From Candidatus Rokuibacteriota bacterium (GTDB lineage: Bacteria > Methylomirabilota > Methylomirabilia > Rokubacteriales > CSP1-6), in NCBI GenBank assembly GCA_003220615.1, contig QHTB01000053.1:1-49453 (forward strand): a DNA stretch of 49,453 nucleotides, given 5' to 3'. Shown one piece after another: positions 1-8,287 of the stretch. Within the stretch, counting starts at the first letter, position 1, and each line of letters opens with the position of its first letter. The notes under the pieces were generated by a model that saw only the letters and a program-made list of their open reading frames with translations, had not been told where the DNA came from and made no database searches. Position numbers and translations under genes: made by a program.

Positions 1-1426
1 AGAGTCCGCGTGACATCACGTCCGTGCCTCCCCGGTCGTAGACGTCGTCACCGATCAAGTTCTCGAGCCGCCACTGACCGTTGCCGAGGTCATTGAACGG
101 CATCCGGACGTAACACTGGCTCTGATTGGGAGAGTAGTTCACGGTGACGACGAGACGCTCTCCGTGCGAGCCCTGCCAGGCAAAGGCCACGAAACAATCC
201 GAGGTCCAGTTGCCATCCCAGGCGGGCCGGCAATCGAGCAATTGCCACCGGCCGTCGCGAACTTCCGGACGACGCAGCACCGCGAGGAGCCGGGCGTAGA
301 ACTGCTCCAGCATCGGATTGACGGGTTCATCCGGGCGCCGCGAGAGATGGGGAGAGATCCGCTTCCTGCGTCCCTCGAACTGGCCTTGATGGAAGAAGCG
401 TAGCCCGGGGGTGAGGAACGTGATGACGGCCGCGGCTTCCTCGACGTCGGGGGAAAACACGGCGGCCGCCCTCGGCTCGTCGTGGTTTTCGAGGAAACGG
501 GCCAGCTTGTTCTGGTAGTCGAGCCCGGCGTAGAGATGCTCGCGCACCGGCCGGGCGTGACCCTCGCGGAGGCGGTCGTAGAGCCGCTTGTCGTACGCGT
601 AGTCGAATCCCTGCTGCTGGAGGGTCCACTCCAGATCCCAGTAGACCTCGGCCATGAAGCAGAAGTCCGGAACCCGTGCCCGCACCTGTTGGGTCGCCTT
701 CGGCCAGAACGGCGCGGACTGGATGGACCAGGTTCGCTCGAAGACCTCCGGCAAGACCAGCATGGCCATGTCGCAGCGCACGCCGTCGCACTGCCCGGCG
801 ATGCGCACGAGCTCCTTGATCATCGCGTCCTGAAGCGCCGGGTTGCCGTAGTTGAGCTGCAAGGTGTCGGGCCAACCGGCAAAGTACGGATCGCGGCCGT
901 GGGCCAGCAGCAGGTCGCCGCGCTTGCGCTTGACCCAGACATAATTCGCCGGCGCTCGGGCCTGGTCCCGTTCGGTCCCGGCGATGTAGTACTCGGGATG
1001 ACTCTCGACCCACGGGTGATCCAGGCCCGTGTGGTTGGGGACGAAGTCGAGCATCAATCTCAGATTTCGCTTCCGGAGCCGCTCGCGGAGACGGTCCAGG
1101 GCAACATTCCCTCCCAGATCCTTGTGCACCGTGTAGCCGGTGATCGCGAACCCCGAACCGGGAATGTCCTCTTCGCGCAGGTCAGGGAGGGTGTCCTCGA
1201 ATTCCCGGCGCCACTCCGGATTGCTTCGCGAAATTCGCTGGCCCGCTTCACCCGTCTGCCACACGCTCAGGAGCCAGACCCAGTCGAAGCCCATCTCCGC
1301 GACGCGGTCCAGCTCGACGTCAGGAATGTCGTTGAGCGTGGCCGGCCGTCCGATGACGCGGGACAGCTCTGTCAGCCAGACCCGGGTGTTGATCTGGAAC
1401 AGCGAAGGATAGCCGTCGCGCGTCAT
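1..1426 (-). CDS. GH13 alpha-amylase-family glycosidase, partial (3' end beyond window)
   Basis: About 475 codons read open from ATG 1426 to the window edge with no stop, so the C-terminus is missing. All four GH13 signatures are visible in order: DFVPNH (region I), DGVRCDMA with the nucleophile Asp (region II), MAEVYWD with the acid/base Glu (region III) and ENHDEPR with the transition-state Asp (region IV). The fold is therefore the alpha-amylase TIM barrel, and the end of the visible part looks like the start of the C-terminal beta domain. There is no signal peptide, so a cytoplasmic enzyme on alpha-glucans, maltooligosaccharides or trehalose-type sugars is likely. The exact substrate cannot be read from the sequence. 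Its ATG overlaps the TGA of the upstream GH63-type gene (ATGA at 1423-1426), so the two are translationally coupled. The opposite-strand long ORF here is a shadow. Confidence 0.88.
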   Translation of the reverse strand, partial: MTRDGYPSLFQINTRVWLTELSRVIGRPATLNDIPDVELDRVAEMGFDWVWLLSVWQTGEAGQRISRSNPEWRREFEDTLPDLREEDIPGSGFAITGYTVHKDLGGNVALDRLRERLRKRNLRLMLDFVPNHTGLDHPWVESHPEYYIAGTERDQARAPANYVWVKRKRGDLLLAHGRDPYFAGWPDTLQLNYGNPALQDAMIKELVRIAGQCDGVRCDMAMLVLPEVFERTWSIQSAPFWPKATQQVRARVPDFCFMAEVYWDLEWTLQQQGFDYAYDKRLYDRLREGHARPVREHLYAGLDYQNKLARFLENHDEPRAAAVFSPDVEEAAAVITFLTPGLRFFHQGQFEGRRKRISPHLSRRPDEPVNPMLEQFYARLLAVLRRPEVRDGRWQLLDCRPAWDGNWTSDCFVAFAWQGSHGERLVVTVNYSPNQSQCYVRMPFNDLGNGQWRLENLIGDDVYDRGGTDVMSRGL

Positions 1427-4146
1427 GACTTTTCTGCCGCGAGCACGTCCACGTACCCCGTCTTGCCGGCTTCGAGCATCTTCTCCGGGTCGATGGTCGC
1501 GAAGAGATGCATCATGCGGGCGATGACTCCCGTCCAGCCGGTCTGGTGGCTCGCGCCGAGGCCGGCCCCGTTGTCGCCGTGGAAGTATTCGTAGAACAGC
1601 AGGCAATCGCGCCAGTGCGGGTCGTTCTGGAACTTCTCGGTCCCACCGTAGACGGGACGCCGACCGTCCTTGTCGCGCAGGAACATGTTGGACAGTCGTC
1701 GCGTGATCTCCCCGGCGACCTGATACAGGTTCATGCGGCGTCCGGACCCCGTGGGACACTCCACCGTGAAGTCATCGCCGTAGTACAGGTAGTACTGGAT
1801 GAGCGCCCGGACGATCAGGGCATTCATGGGCATCCAGATGGGCCCGCGCCAGTTGGAGTTTCCGCCGAACATCCCGGTGTCGGACTCCGCTGGCAGGTAG
1901 GACACGCGAAATTCCTGGTCTCCCGCCCAGAAGACGTACGGGTGGTCGGCGTGGTAGCGCGACACCGAGCGGATGCCGAAGGGGCTCAGGAACTCCTTCT
2001 CGTCGAGCATGGTTGCCAGCACCCGGCGGAGCTTGGCTTCGTCCATGATCGAAGCCAGTCGGCGATTGGCCACACCGGGCTTGCCCGGGTCGTGGATGGC
2101 CGCGCGAATCTCAGGGCGAGCCGAGAGGAACCGATACGCCCGCTCCCGGATCTCCGGGTACATTTCTATCACTTTCCCGTCGAACACTGTCGCCGCGCAC
2201 AGGGGCAGCAGACCCACCATGGACCTGACCTTCAAGCGCTGGGCCTTGCCGTCGGGCGTCCGGAGCACGTCGTAGAAGAAGCCGTCTTCCTCGTCCCACA
2301 TCCCCGTGTCCTGGCCGGCATGCGTCATGGCCGAGGCGATCCAGTAGAAGTGCTCGATGAACTTGAGCGTCATCTCGGCGTATTCTGGATCGCTCAGCGC
2401 CAGCTCGGAGGCGATCTCGAGCATGTTCTCGCAGAAGAGCGCCATCCAGGCGGTGCCGTCGGCCTGTTCCAGGTAACCGCCGGTCGGCAGGGGCGCGCTG
2501 CGGTCGAACACACCGATGTTGTCCAGGCCCAGGAAACCGCCCTCGAACACGTTGCGGTCGGAGCGGTCCTTGCGGTTCACCCACCAGGTGAAGTTCAAGA
2601 GCAGCTTCTGGAAGCTGCTCTTCAGCCACTCCTTGTCTCCCTCCCCCCGTTCCGTCTTCTCCAGGCGGTAGGTGAAGATGGTGGCCCACGCGTGCACCGG
2701 CGGGTTGACGTCGCCGAAGTTCCACTCGTAGGCCGGGATCTGGCCATTCGGGTGCATGTAGCGCTCGCGCAGCATCAGCTTCAGCTGCTGCTTGCCGAAG
2801 TCCGGGTCCACGAGCGTCAGGGCCAGGACGTGGAAGGCCAGGTCCCACGCCGCGTACCACGGATACTCCCACTTGTCCGGCATGGAGATGACGTCGCCGT
2901 TGTACATGTGGTGCCAGCGGTCATTGCGAGGAGCCGCGCGCCGTGACGCCTTGAAGGGGTCCGAGCCGCGCTCCTCCAGCCACTTGTCGACGTCGTAATG
3001 GTAGAACTGCTTGCTCCAGAGCATGCCGGCCACGGCCTGGCGCATGACGTTGGCCTGATCGGCGTCGAACGTGTCCGGTGTGATGGACGCGTAGAACTCG
3101 TCGGCTTCCTTCTGGCGAGTCAGGACGACTTCCTCGAATCCCTTTCCGAATGGACTGGCGCCGTTGGTCGGAGCCAGCGCGGTCGGGGCAACCTCCGAGA
3201 GGCGGAGCCGAACGACCTGGCACTCGCCGGGGCCGACGCTCAGGTGATAGTGCGCGGCGGCTTTCGTCCCCTTCTTGTCCGGGTTCACGGCGTCACGCTG
3301 GCCGTTGACGAGGTAGTTGTTGATGCTGTCCTTGACGTACGGGCTGCGGCTGGGAGCTCCGAAGATGCGCTCCGTGTTGGTCTCGTTCTCCGTGAACAGG
3401 AGGGGCGCGTCTCCCTCGCAATAGAGGTAGCGCTCTCCCAGGCCGGAATCCACGGCCCTGATCACGCCTCCGGACGCCCCGATCTGGTTCAGCAGCGGAC
3501 GCTCGACGTCGCCCTGCCAGGACCACCGGTTTCGAAACCAGAGCGTCGGCAGCACGTGCAGCTCGGCCGTCTCCGGGCCGCGATTGTGGACGCTGATCTT
3601 GATCAGGATGTCTTCCGGGGTCGCCTTCGCATACTCGACGAAGACGTCGAAGTAACGATCCTCGTCGAACACGTGCGTATCGAGCAGCTCGTACTCGAAC
3701 TCGTTCCGGCCGCGGCCACGGTTGGTCTCCACCAGATCCGAGTAGGGGAAGGCGGCCTGCGGGTACTTGTAGAGATACTTCATGTAGGAGTGCGTCGGGG
3801 TGCTGTCGAGGTAAAAGTAGTACTCCTTGACGTCCTCACCGTGATTGGCTTCGCTGTTGGTGAGGCCGAACAGACGCTCCTTGAGAATCGGATCCTTGCC
3901 GTTCCACAAGGCCAGCGCGAAGCACAGCTGCTGCTGGTCGTCGGAAAAACCGGCCAGGCCGTCTTCCCCCCAGCGATAGGCGCGAGAGCGTGCCTGGTCG
4001 TGGCTGAAGTACTGCCACGCGTCGCCCCCTTCGCTGTAATCCTCGCGAACAGTGCCCCACTGCCGCTCGCTCAGATACGGGCCCCACTTCTTCCATGGAA
4101 GACGTCGCTCACGGTCCGCTTCGAGTCGAAGGTGCTCTGCTGTCAT
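1423..4146 (-). CDS. GH63/MGH1-type glucosidase
   Basis: A 907-residue cytoplasmic protein of the MGH1-like glucosidase group (GH63-type C-terminal barrel). An N-terminal beta-rich region contains GPYLSERQWGTVREDYS. It is followed by a long alpha/alpha-barrel half with [39 protein letters not shown] and [20 protein letters not shown], which are hallmark segments of this family. Expected activity is hydrolysis of an alpha-glucoside; mannosylglycerate- or glucosylglycerate-type substrates are known for relatives, but the substrate is inferred only. I chose ATG 4146 because GGAAGGAT lies just upstream and the conserved N-terminus begins here; the longer reading frame to 4269 adds unrelated sequence. 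It sits 19 bp after the small gene at 4166-4423 and overlaps the GH13 gene, giving a three-gene carbohydrate operon. A broken second copy of its C-terminal half lies at 18990-19622. Confidence 0.9.
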   Translation of the reverse strand: MTAEHLRLEADRERRLPWKKWGPYLSERQWGTVREDYSEGGDAWQYFSHDQARSRAYRWGEDGLAGFSDDQQQLCFALALWNGKDPILKERLFGLTNSEANHGEDVKEYYFYLDSTPTHSYMKYLYKYPQAAFPYSDLVETNRGRGRNEFEYELLDTHVFDEDRYFDVFVEYAKATPEDILIKISVHNRGPETAELHVLPTLWFRNRWSWQGDVERPLLNQIGASGGVIRAVDSGLGERYLYCEGDAPLLFTENETNTERIFGAPSRSPYVKDSINNYLVNGQRDAVNPDKKGTKAAAHYHLSVGPGECQVVRLRLSEVAPTALAPTNGASPFGKGFEEVVLTRQKEADEFYASITPDTFDADQANVMRQAVAGMLWSKQFYHYDVDKWLEERGSDPFKASRRAAPRNDRWHHMYNGDVISMPDKWEYPWYAAWDLAFHVLALTLVDPDFGKQQLKLMLRERYMHPNGQIPAYEWNFGDVNPPVHAWATIFTYRLEKTERGEGDKEWLKSSFQKLLLNFTWWVNRKDRSDRNVFEGGFLGLDNIGVFDRSAPLPTGGYLEQADGTAWMALFCENMLEIASELALSDPEYAEMTLKFIEHFYWIASAMTHAGQDTGMWDEEDGFFYDVLRTPDGKAQRLKVRSMVGLLPLCAATVFDGKVIEMYPEIRERAYRFLSARPEIRAAIHDPGKPGVANRRLASIMDEAKLRRVLATMLDEKEFLSPFGIRSVSRYHADHPYVFWAGDQEFRVSYLPAESDTGMFGGNSNWRGPIWMPMNALIVRALIQYYLYYGDDFTVECPTGSGRRMNLYQVAGEITRRLSNMFLRDKDGRRPVYGGTEKFQNDPHWRDCLLFYEYFHGDNGAGLGASHQTGWTGVIARMMHLFATIDPEKMLEAGKTGYVDVLAAEKS

Positions 4147-4165
4147 GGCCGATCCTTCCAGTTGT

Positions 4166-4423
4166 TCAGAACGGTAACCCAAGGACGTGTTTGTAATGCC
4201 CTGGCACCGGATCGAGACCGGTGTCCTCGGTGGGGTGGAACGGTAGGCGATTGCGCCAGGGATCGTCACCGGCGGGCAGGATCCAGAACTTGCCCTCGGG
4301 ATCGAGCACGACCCACTGCCGGGTCAAGCGCTCCACGAAGACGGCCCCGAGGCGCTTCATCGGCGGGCTCTGTCCCTCATCACGACTGGCTTCGTCCATC
4401 AGGTACCTCATCGGCGGATCCAT
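4166..4423 (-). CDS. small conserved-looking protein, 85 aa, head of the glucosidase operon
   Basis: This 85-residue protein has no signal peptide and no membrane segment. Its C-terminal two thirds (VERLTRQWVVLDPEGKFWIL, then a Pro-rich tail ending in HVLGLPF) has a balanced, structured composition, so I take it to be a real gene. I do not recognise a named family. It ends 19 bp before the GH63-type gene on the same strand, so co-transcription is likely. ATG 4423 is the longest start; an internal ATG (MKRLGAVFVERL) would give about 64 residues. The palindromic box at 4539-4552 lies about 116 bp upstream, in the region shared with the divergent MscS gene. Confidence 0.6.
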   Translation of the reverse strand: MDPPMRYLMDEASRDEGQSPPMKRLGAVFVERLTRQWVVLDPEGKFWILPAGDDPWRNRLPFHPTEDTGLDPVPGHYKHVLGLPF

Positions 4424-4538
4424 CGTGCTTTCCGCCCAACAGCCCGGCCTCGAGCACGACAGCGGCCCAGGTAAGCATTTTCGGGTTCACACGGCTGTCT
4501 TTGCCGGGACGATAGAGGGAGGCGTGGGCGCCCGCTAT

Positions 4539-4552
4539 GGGCCTTTGGTCGT
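4539..4552. promoter_or_regulatory. DosR-like palindromic box 1
   Basis: Core GGGCCT-TT-GGTCGT, within TATGGGCCTTTGGTCGTATT (4536-4555). It lies 51 bp before GTG 4603 of the MscS gene and about 116 bp before the divergent small gene. Its reverse complement is almost the same as box 12 at 37777. Because it would fall inside the coding region if ATG 4537 were used, it argues for the later start. Confidence 0.6.
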
Positions 4553-4602
4553 ATTGCACAGCGCGCCACGGGGCCCGACATTACGGTCGCGAGAACACCT
4601 TC

Positions 4603-6216
4603 GTGGCGATCACCATCCTGCTCCTTCTCTCGCTGCTCGCACCGGCGACGTCGCCGGCTCTCGCTGCGGATGCCCCCGGCACCGCCACCGCCCCCGTCGT
4701 CGTCGACGGCGTCACGCTCTTCCGCGTTCGCGGCCTGTCCGCCTACCCTGCGGACGAGCGCGCGAGCGTGATCGCCGATCGCGTCCGCGCGGCGGCCGCT
4801 GACCGGGGGGCGGCGATCGACACCCTGCGCGTCGTCCCGGGCGAGCGCTCCAGCGACATCGTGATGGGGGACGACCCCATCATGTCCGTGTTCGAGGCCG
4901 ATGCCGAGGTCGAGGGGTTCCACCGAGACGACCTCGCCCGCTGGTATGCCCGCCGCATCCGCGGCGCCGTCGAGGCGTATCGACGCGATCGCTCGCCCCG
5001 GAATCTTCTCGCCGCCGCGGGGGCGAGCCTTGCGGCCACCGTGGTGCTCGCGGGCGCGGTCCTCGTGCTGATCCGGTTCTGGCGGCGCCTCAACCTCATC
5101 CTGGAAAGCCGGTACACGCGACGCTTGCGCTCGCTCGAGATCCAGTCGGTCCAGGTCATCCATGCGGAGCGGCTCCGCGAGGCCGTGCGCACCGCCCTCC
5201 GCGTCGTTCGCGCCCTCGTCATCCTCGGCCTCGCCTATCTCTACCTGTCATTCGTCCTCACGCGCTTCCCGTGGACGCGGCCAGCAGCCGCACGGCTCCT
5301 CGGTTATGTCCTTGCCCCCCTTGCGACAATGGCGGGCGGCGTCCTGACGCACCTGCCCAATCTCGTCTTCCTCGTGATCCTCGTCCTCGTCACCCGCTAC
5401 GTGCTCAAGATCGTGGCGCTCGTCTTCACGAGCCTCGAGCGGGGAACCGTCACGTTCGCGGGGTTCGAGCGCGAGTGGGCAGTGCCGACGTACCGGATCG
5501 TCCGCATCGCCATCATCGGGTTCGCGGCGGTGATCGCCTATCCGTACATCCCGGGGTCGGAGTCCGCCGCCTTCAAGGGCATGTCGATCTTCTTCGGCGT
5601 GCTCTTCTCGCTCGGGGCCTCGTCGGTCGTCGCCAACATGATGGCGGGATACTCGCTGATCTATCGCCGGACGTTCAAGGTCGGTGATCGCGTGAAGATC
5701 AACGACGTGGTCGGCGACGTGGTGGCGATGCGGCTTCAGGTGACCCACCTCCGCACGATCAAGAACGAGGACGTGATCGTCCCCAACTCCGTCATCCTGA
5801 CGAGCCAGGTCGTGAACTACAGCACCTACGCCGCCCGCGAGGGACTCATCCTCCACACCACCGTCGGGATCGGCTACGAGGTCCCGTGGCGCCAGGTCGA
5901 GGCGATGCTGCTCCTGGCGGCCAGCCGCACTCCCGACCTACAGGCGGTGCCGTCCCCCTTCGTGTTGCAGACGTCGCTCGGCGACTTTGCCGTCAACTAC
6001 GAGCTCAACGCGTATTGCGGCGACTCGCACGGCATGGCGGCGCGCTACACCGCGCTCCACCGGAACATCCAGGACGTGTTCAACGAATACGGCGTGCAGA
6101 TCATGACGCCGGCCTATGAGTCGGATCCGGCGAGCCCGAAGGTGGTGCCGCCAGATCAGTGGTACCAGGAGCCCGCGCGGTCCCTCGAGGAGTTTCCCCG
6201 AAAAGCCGCCAGCTGA
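4603..6216 (+). CDS. MscS-family mechanosensitive channel (537 aa)
   Basis: An inner-membrane channel of the MscS family, expected to open under membrane tension and release solutes during osmotic downshock. A cleavable signal (ITILLLLSLLAPATSPALAA) leads into a periplasmic segment of about 130 residues, then several membrane helices. The pore-lining helix and beta domain follow (SLGASSVVANMMAGYSLIYR, then RRTFKVGDRVKINDVVGDVV and NEDVIVPNSVILTSQVVNY). Family MscS proteins of about 280 residues lack the N-terminal extension seen here. I chose GTG 4603 rather than ATG 4537 because the signal peptide begins at GTG and the upstream stretch contains box 1. It stands alone on this strand, followed by the decarboxylase relic in the opposite direction. 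Confidence 0.9.
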   Translation: MAITILLLLSLLAPATSPALAADAPGTATAPVVVDGVTLFRVRGLSAYPADERASVIADRVRAAAADRGAAIDTLRVVPGERSSDIVMGDDPIMSVFEADAEVEGFHRDDLARWYARRIRGAVEAYRRDRSPRNLLAAAGASLAATVVLAGAVLVLIRFWRRLNLILESRYTRRLRSLEIQSVQVIHAERLREAVRTALRVVRALVILGLAYLYLSFVLTRFPWTRPAAARLLGYVLAPLATMAGGVLTHLPNLVFLVILVLVTRYVLKIVALVFTSLERGTVTFAGFEREWAVPTYRIVRIAIIGFAAVIAYPYIPGSESAAFKGMSIFFGVLFSLGASSVVANMMAGYSLIYRRTFKVGDRVKINDVVGDVVAMRLQVTHLRTIKNEDVIVPNSVILTSQVVNYSTYAAREGLILHTTVGIGYEVPWRQVEAMLLLAASRTPDLQAVPSPFVLQTSLGDFAVNYELNAYCGDSHGMAARYTALHRNIQDVFNEYGVQIMTPAYESDPASPKVVPPDQWYQEPARSLEEFPRKAAS

Positions 6217-6257
6217 TCCGGTCGTTTTCGTTGGCTGGAGCTCCAGGGCGAGATCAG

Positions 6258-6396
6258 CTACGCAGACGTGATGCAGGGCCGGCCTACGCACGCCCATCGT
6301 GAATCGATCACTGTGCGGTTCAGGTGCGGGCGCACGACGACGCGCAGGCTGCGCACGTCTTCCGCATCCGGCGGCATCGAGTAGGCGGAGAGCACC
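6258..6396 (-). pseudogene. relic of a glutamate-decarboxylase C-terminus
   Basis: Directly after the stop of the porin gene (TAA at 6397-6399, minus strand), a separate reading frame encodes VLSAYSMPPDAEDVRSLRVV followed by VRPHLNRTVIDS and then a TAG at 6258-6260. This matches the pattern of the C-terminal region of PLP-dependent glutamate decarboxylases (AYxxPxxAxDVxxLRVVVR). No start codon, PLP-binding region or upstream homology is present, so it is a fragment of about 35 recognisable codons. It is interesting because amino-acid decarboxylases and their antiporters lie next to it. The assignment rests on a short stretch and could be mistaken. Confidence 0.4.
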
Positions 6397-7734
6397 TTAG
6401 ATCAGGTCTCTCTCCCAGTTGATGATGAGCCGGAACTGGTAGCCGAGCTTCTTGGCGTCTTGCTGATCGAGCATGTCCCCGCGGAAGCGAAACCACATCC
6501 CATTGAGGAAGAACGGCTTTTGCACGGGCGGGCGGTAGTCGACGGTGAAATCGTACTCTGCCTGGTTGGGCGCCTTCTTGCCCGAGGACGGGTTGATGGC
6601 ATCCCACCCCCAGGTGAAGTTGACGTTGCTGCTCAAGCCCTGGACGAGCGCCTTGAAATCGTAGGCCGCGCCGACCCCCACCGCCTTCTCTCGGGCGCGG
6701 TCGAAGTCCTGGTCGATCTCCGAGAGGTATCCGGGAAAGCTCCCCCACGGGGACTGGATGGTGTTGCCGGCGCTGGTGATCGCGAAGGCTCCCGTGAGCG
6801 TCAGGTCCCGGTAGATCGCCTGGACGCGCCCCCCACCCGCCTGGGTGTCCCAGAACTGCTTGCCGACGGCCCTGGGCAGGAGCCCATCGCCGACAGCGCG
6901 CTGGTCGGTGAACTGCACTCCCATGCGGAGCTTCCAGTCCGCGCTCAGGGGCCGCAAGTAGTCGGCCTCCGCATAGATGGTGTTGAAGGTGTTGACGCCG
7001 TACTGGTTGCTGAAGTCGATCCGGAGCCCCTGGAGCGGCGTCAGCCGTACGCCGGCGAGGCCGACGCCGTCGTTGCTGTTCACCCCGGCCCCCGCCTGCT
7101 GCGACATGCTGATGAACTCATCGGAGTTGCGCGGCTTGATCTGCCAGAGAAACCCGGTAAGGTACTGGACCCAGGCCACCTTGCCCCCGAGCGTCACGCC
7201 CTGGAAGGTGTTCGGCGTCATCCTGTTGTCCTGCGGGTTGATGAAGGTCTGATCGACGAGCTGTCGGTAGCCCTTGAGGATCGCGTAGTCCTGATAGCGG
7301 AGCGCGCCCCATGCCTCGCCCGGCACGTAGTAGCCGTTCTGGCCAGGCTTGAGGAGGAGCGTGCCGTCCTTGTTAGTCGGCGCGTAGAGCGGCGCGGAGC
7401 CATACAGTGTCGCCCCCATCGCGAAGGTGTCGAGCAGCCACCCGGACTTGTAGCCGACCCAGCCTCCGAAGGCCAACGCCTCGTTCTCAGAGTCGTCAGG
7501 CTTCTCTCGGTTGAAGTAGAAGAGGCGAAGGTGCAGTTTCACGTCCGTGTCTCTCAGGAAGGGCGTCTCCAGGGCGTGGACCTTCTCCTTCAGGGGGAGG
7601 AACAGTGCTTCTGCCGGGGACAGCACCGGTGGTGGTGGCGGAGCGTCTTCAGCCGAAGCCGGCTCCTTCCACGCAGCTGAGATGACGAGCAGCGTGAGCC
7701 CGAGCACCAACGAGACGGTGAATCGGTGCCTCAT
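6397..7734 (-). CDS. OprD-like outer-membrane porin
   Basis: A 445-residue protein with an N-terminal signal peptide (LVLGLTLLVISAAWKEPASA) and the alternating, aromatic-rich strands of a beta-barrel ending in RLIINWERDLI. Segments such as GGWVGYKSGWLLDTFAMGAT, the loop DGTLLLKPGQNGY and INPQDNRMTPNTF resemble the OprD porin family, which passes amino acids, peptides and small acids across the outer membrane. The neighbouring aspartate/arginine decarboxylation operon makes amino-acid entry or exit a reasonable guess, but nothing here proves the substrate. The start ATG 7734 is 69 bp from box 2, which it shares with the divergent gene at 7859. Confidence 0.75.
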   Translation of the reverse strand: MRHRFTVSLVLGLTLLVISAAWKEPASAEDAPPPPPVLSPAEALFLPLKEKVHALETPFLRDTDVKLHLRLFYFNREKPDDSENEALAFGGWVGYKSGWLLDTFAMGATLYGSAPLYAPTNKDGTLLLKPGQNGYYVPGEAWGALRYQDYAILKGYRQLVDQTFINPQDNRMTPNTFQGVTLGGKVAWVQYLTGFLWQIKPRNSDEFISMSQQAGAGVNSNDGVGLAGVRLTPLQGLRIDFSNQYGVNTFNTIYAEADYLRPLSADWKLRMGVQFTDQRAVGDGLLPRAVGKQFWDTQAGGGRVQAIYRDLTLTGAFAITSAGNTIQSPWGSFPGYLSEIDQDFDRAREKAVGVGAAYDFKALVQGLSSNVNFTWGWDAINPSSGKKAPNQAEYDFTVDYRPPVQKPFFLNGMWFRFRGDMLDQQDAKKLGYQFRLIINWERDLI

Positions 7735-7802
7735 GATCCCTCCTCACCGGTGGGTCGATCAGGGATGCGGGCACCATACACAGCCGGGGCACGCTTGACA
7801 AT

Positions 7803-7816
7803 TGGACGTAGGTCGT
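7803..7816. promoter_or_regulatory. DosR-like palindromic box 2
   Basis: Core TGGACG-TA-GGTCGT, within ATTGGACGTAGGTCGTACT (7801-7819). It sits between the divergent porin gene (69 bp away) and the secreted-protein gene (43 bp to ATG 7859). The left half fits the pattern well; the right half is degenerate. Confidence 0.5.
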
Positions 7817-7858
7817 ACTCGACAGCGAGACGGCCGTCGAGAGGCCGACCGCGAGGCG

Positions 7859-8287
7859 ATGCGCTACGATGGCGACGTCGTGTGGCGAATGGTGACTCTC
7901 GTGTCGATGCTGTGTGCTCTGGCGGGCTTCGCCGCTGCCCCCATCGAGTCCCGAATCCTGTTTGCTCGGAATACTCCGGTGCCACGGCTGGTGCAGGAGT
8001 TCGCCTGGCGAGTGATCGAGACCCGCTGCAACTATCAAGCGTACGAGCGCGAACAGCGCTCGTTCTGGGCCTATGACGCGCGGGCGAAGCAAGTCGGCGA
8101 GGGTATCGCCTACTCGATCAACATCCTTTCATACCTGCCGTGGAAGAAGTCAGAGCCCCCGGCCATCATCGAGATGACGGTCGTGGACGACGGCCGCATG
8201 CGACTCACGGAGCTTAAGTCGTCGTTCGTCGTCTGCTCATCCGACCTGAATTCAGGGCAGGCGGCGGTTTCTCTGAGACGTTCCTAA
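7859..8287 (+). CDS. secreted protein of unknown function
   Basis: A protein of about 142 residues with a hydrophobic signal segment (MVTLVSMLCALAGFAAAP) and a mature part carrying two cysteines (ETRCNYQAY and FVVCSSDL). These could form a periplasmic disulfide. I do not recognise a family. The reading frame can be extended back to 7802, but that would begin inside box 2, so ATG 7859 is preferred; an internal GTG closer to the signal segment is also possible. Its TAA (8285-8287) overlaps the TAG of the convergent antiporter gene (8284-8286). Its divergent neighbour is the porin. Confidence 0.6.
   Translation: MRYDGDVVWRMVTLVSMLCALAGFAAAPIESRILFARNTPVPRLVQEFAWRVIETRCNYQAYEREQRSFWAYDARAKQVGEGIAYSINILSYLPWKKSEPPAIIEMTVVDDGRMRLTELKSSFVVCSSDLNSGQAAVSLRRS

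Noticed and set aside
482-1594. Long plus-strand reading frame of 370 codons
   Set aside because: It is antisense to the GH13 and GH63 genes, which carry real motifs; GC-rich third positions leave the opposite strand open.
6220-6260. GCTGATC...GATCAGC inverted repeat after the first MscS gene
   Set aside because: Arms are short and about 30 nt apart; no T-run, so not convincing as a terminator.
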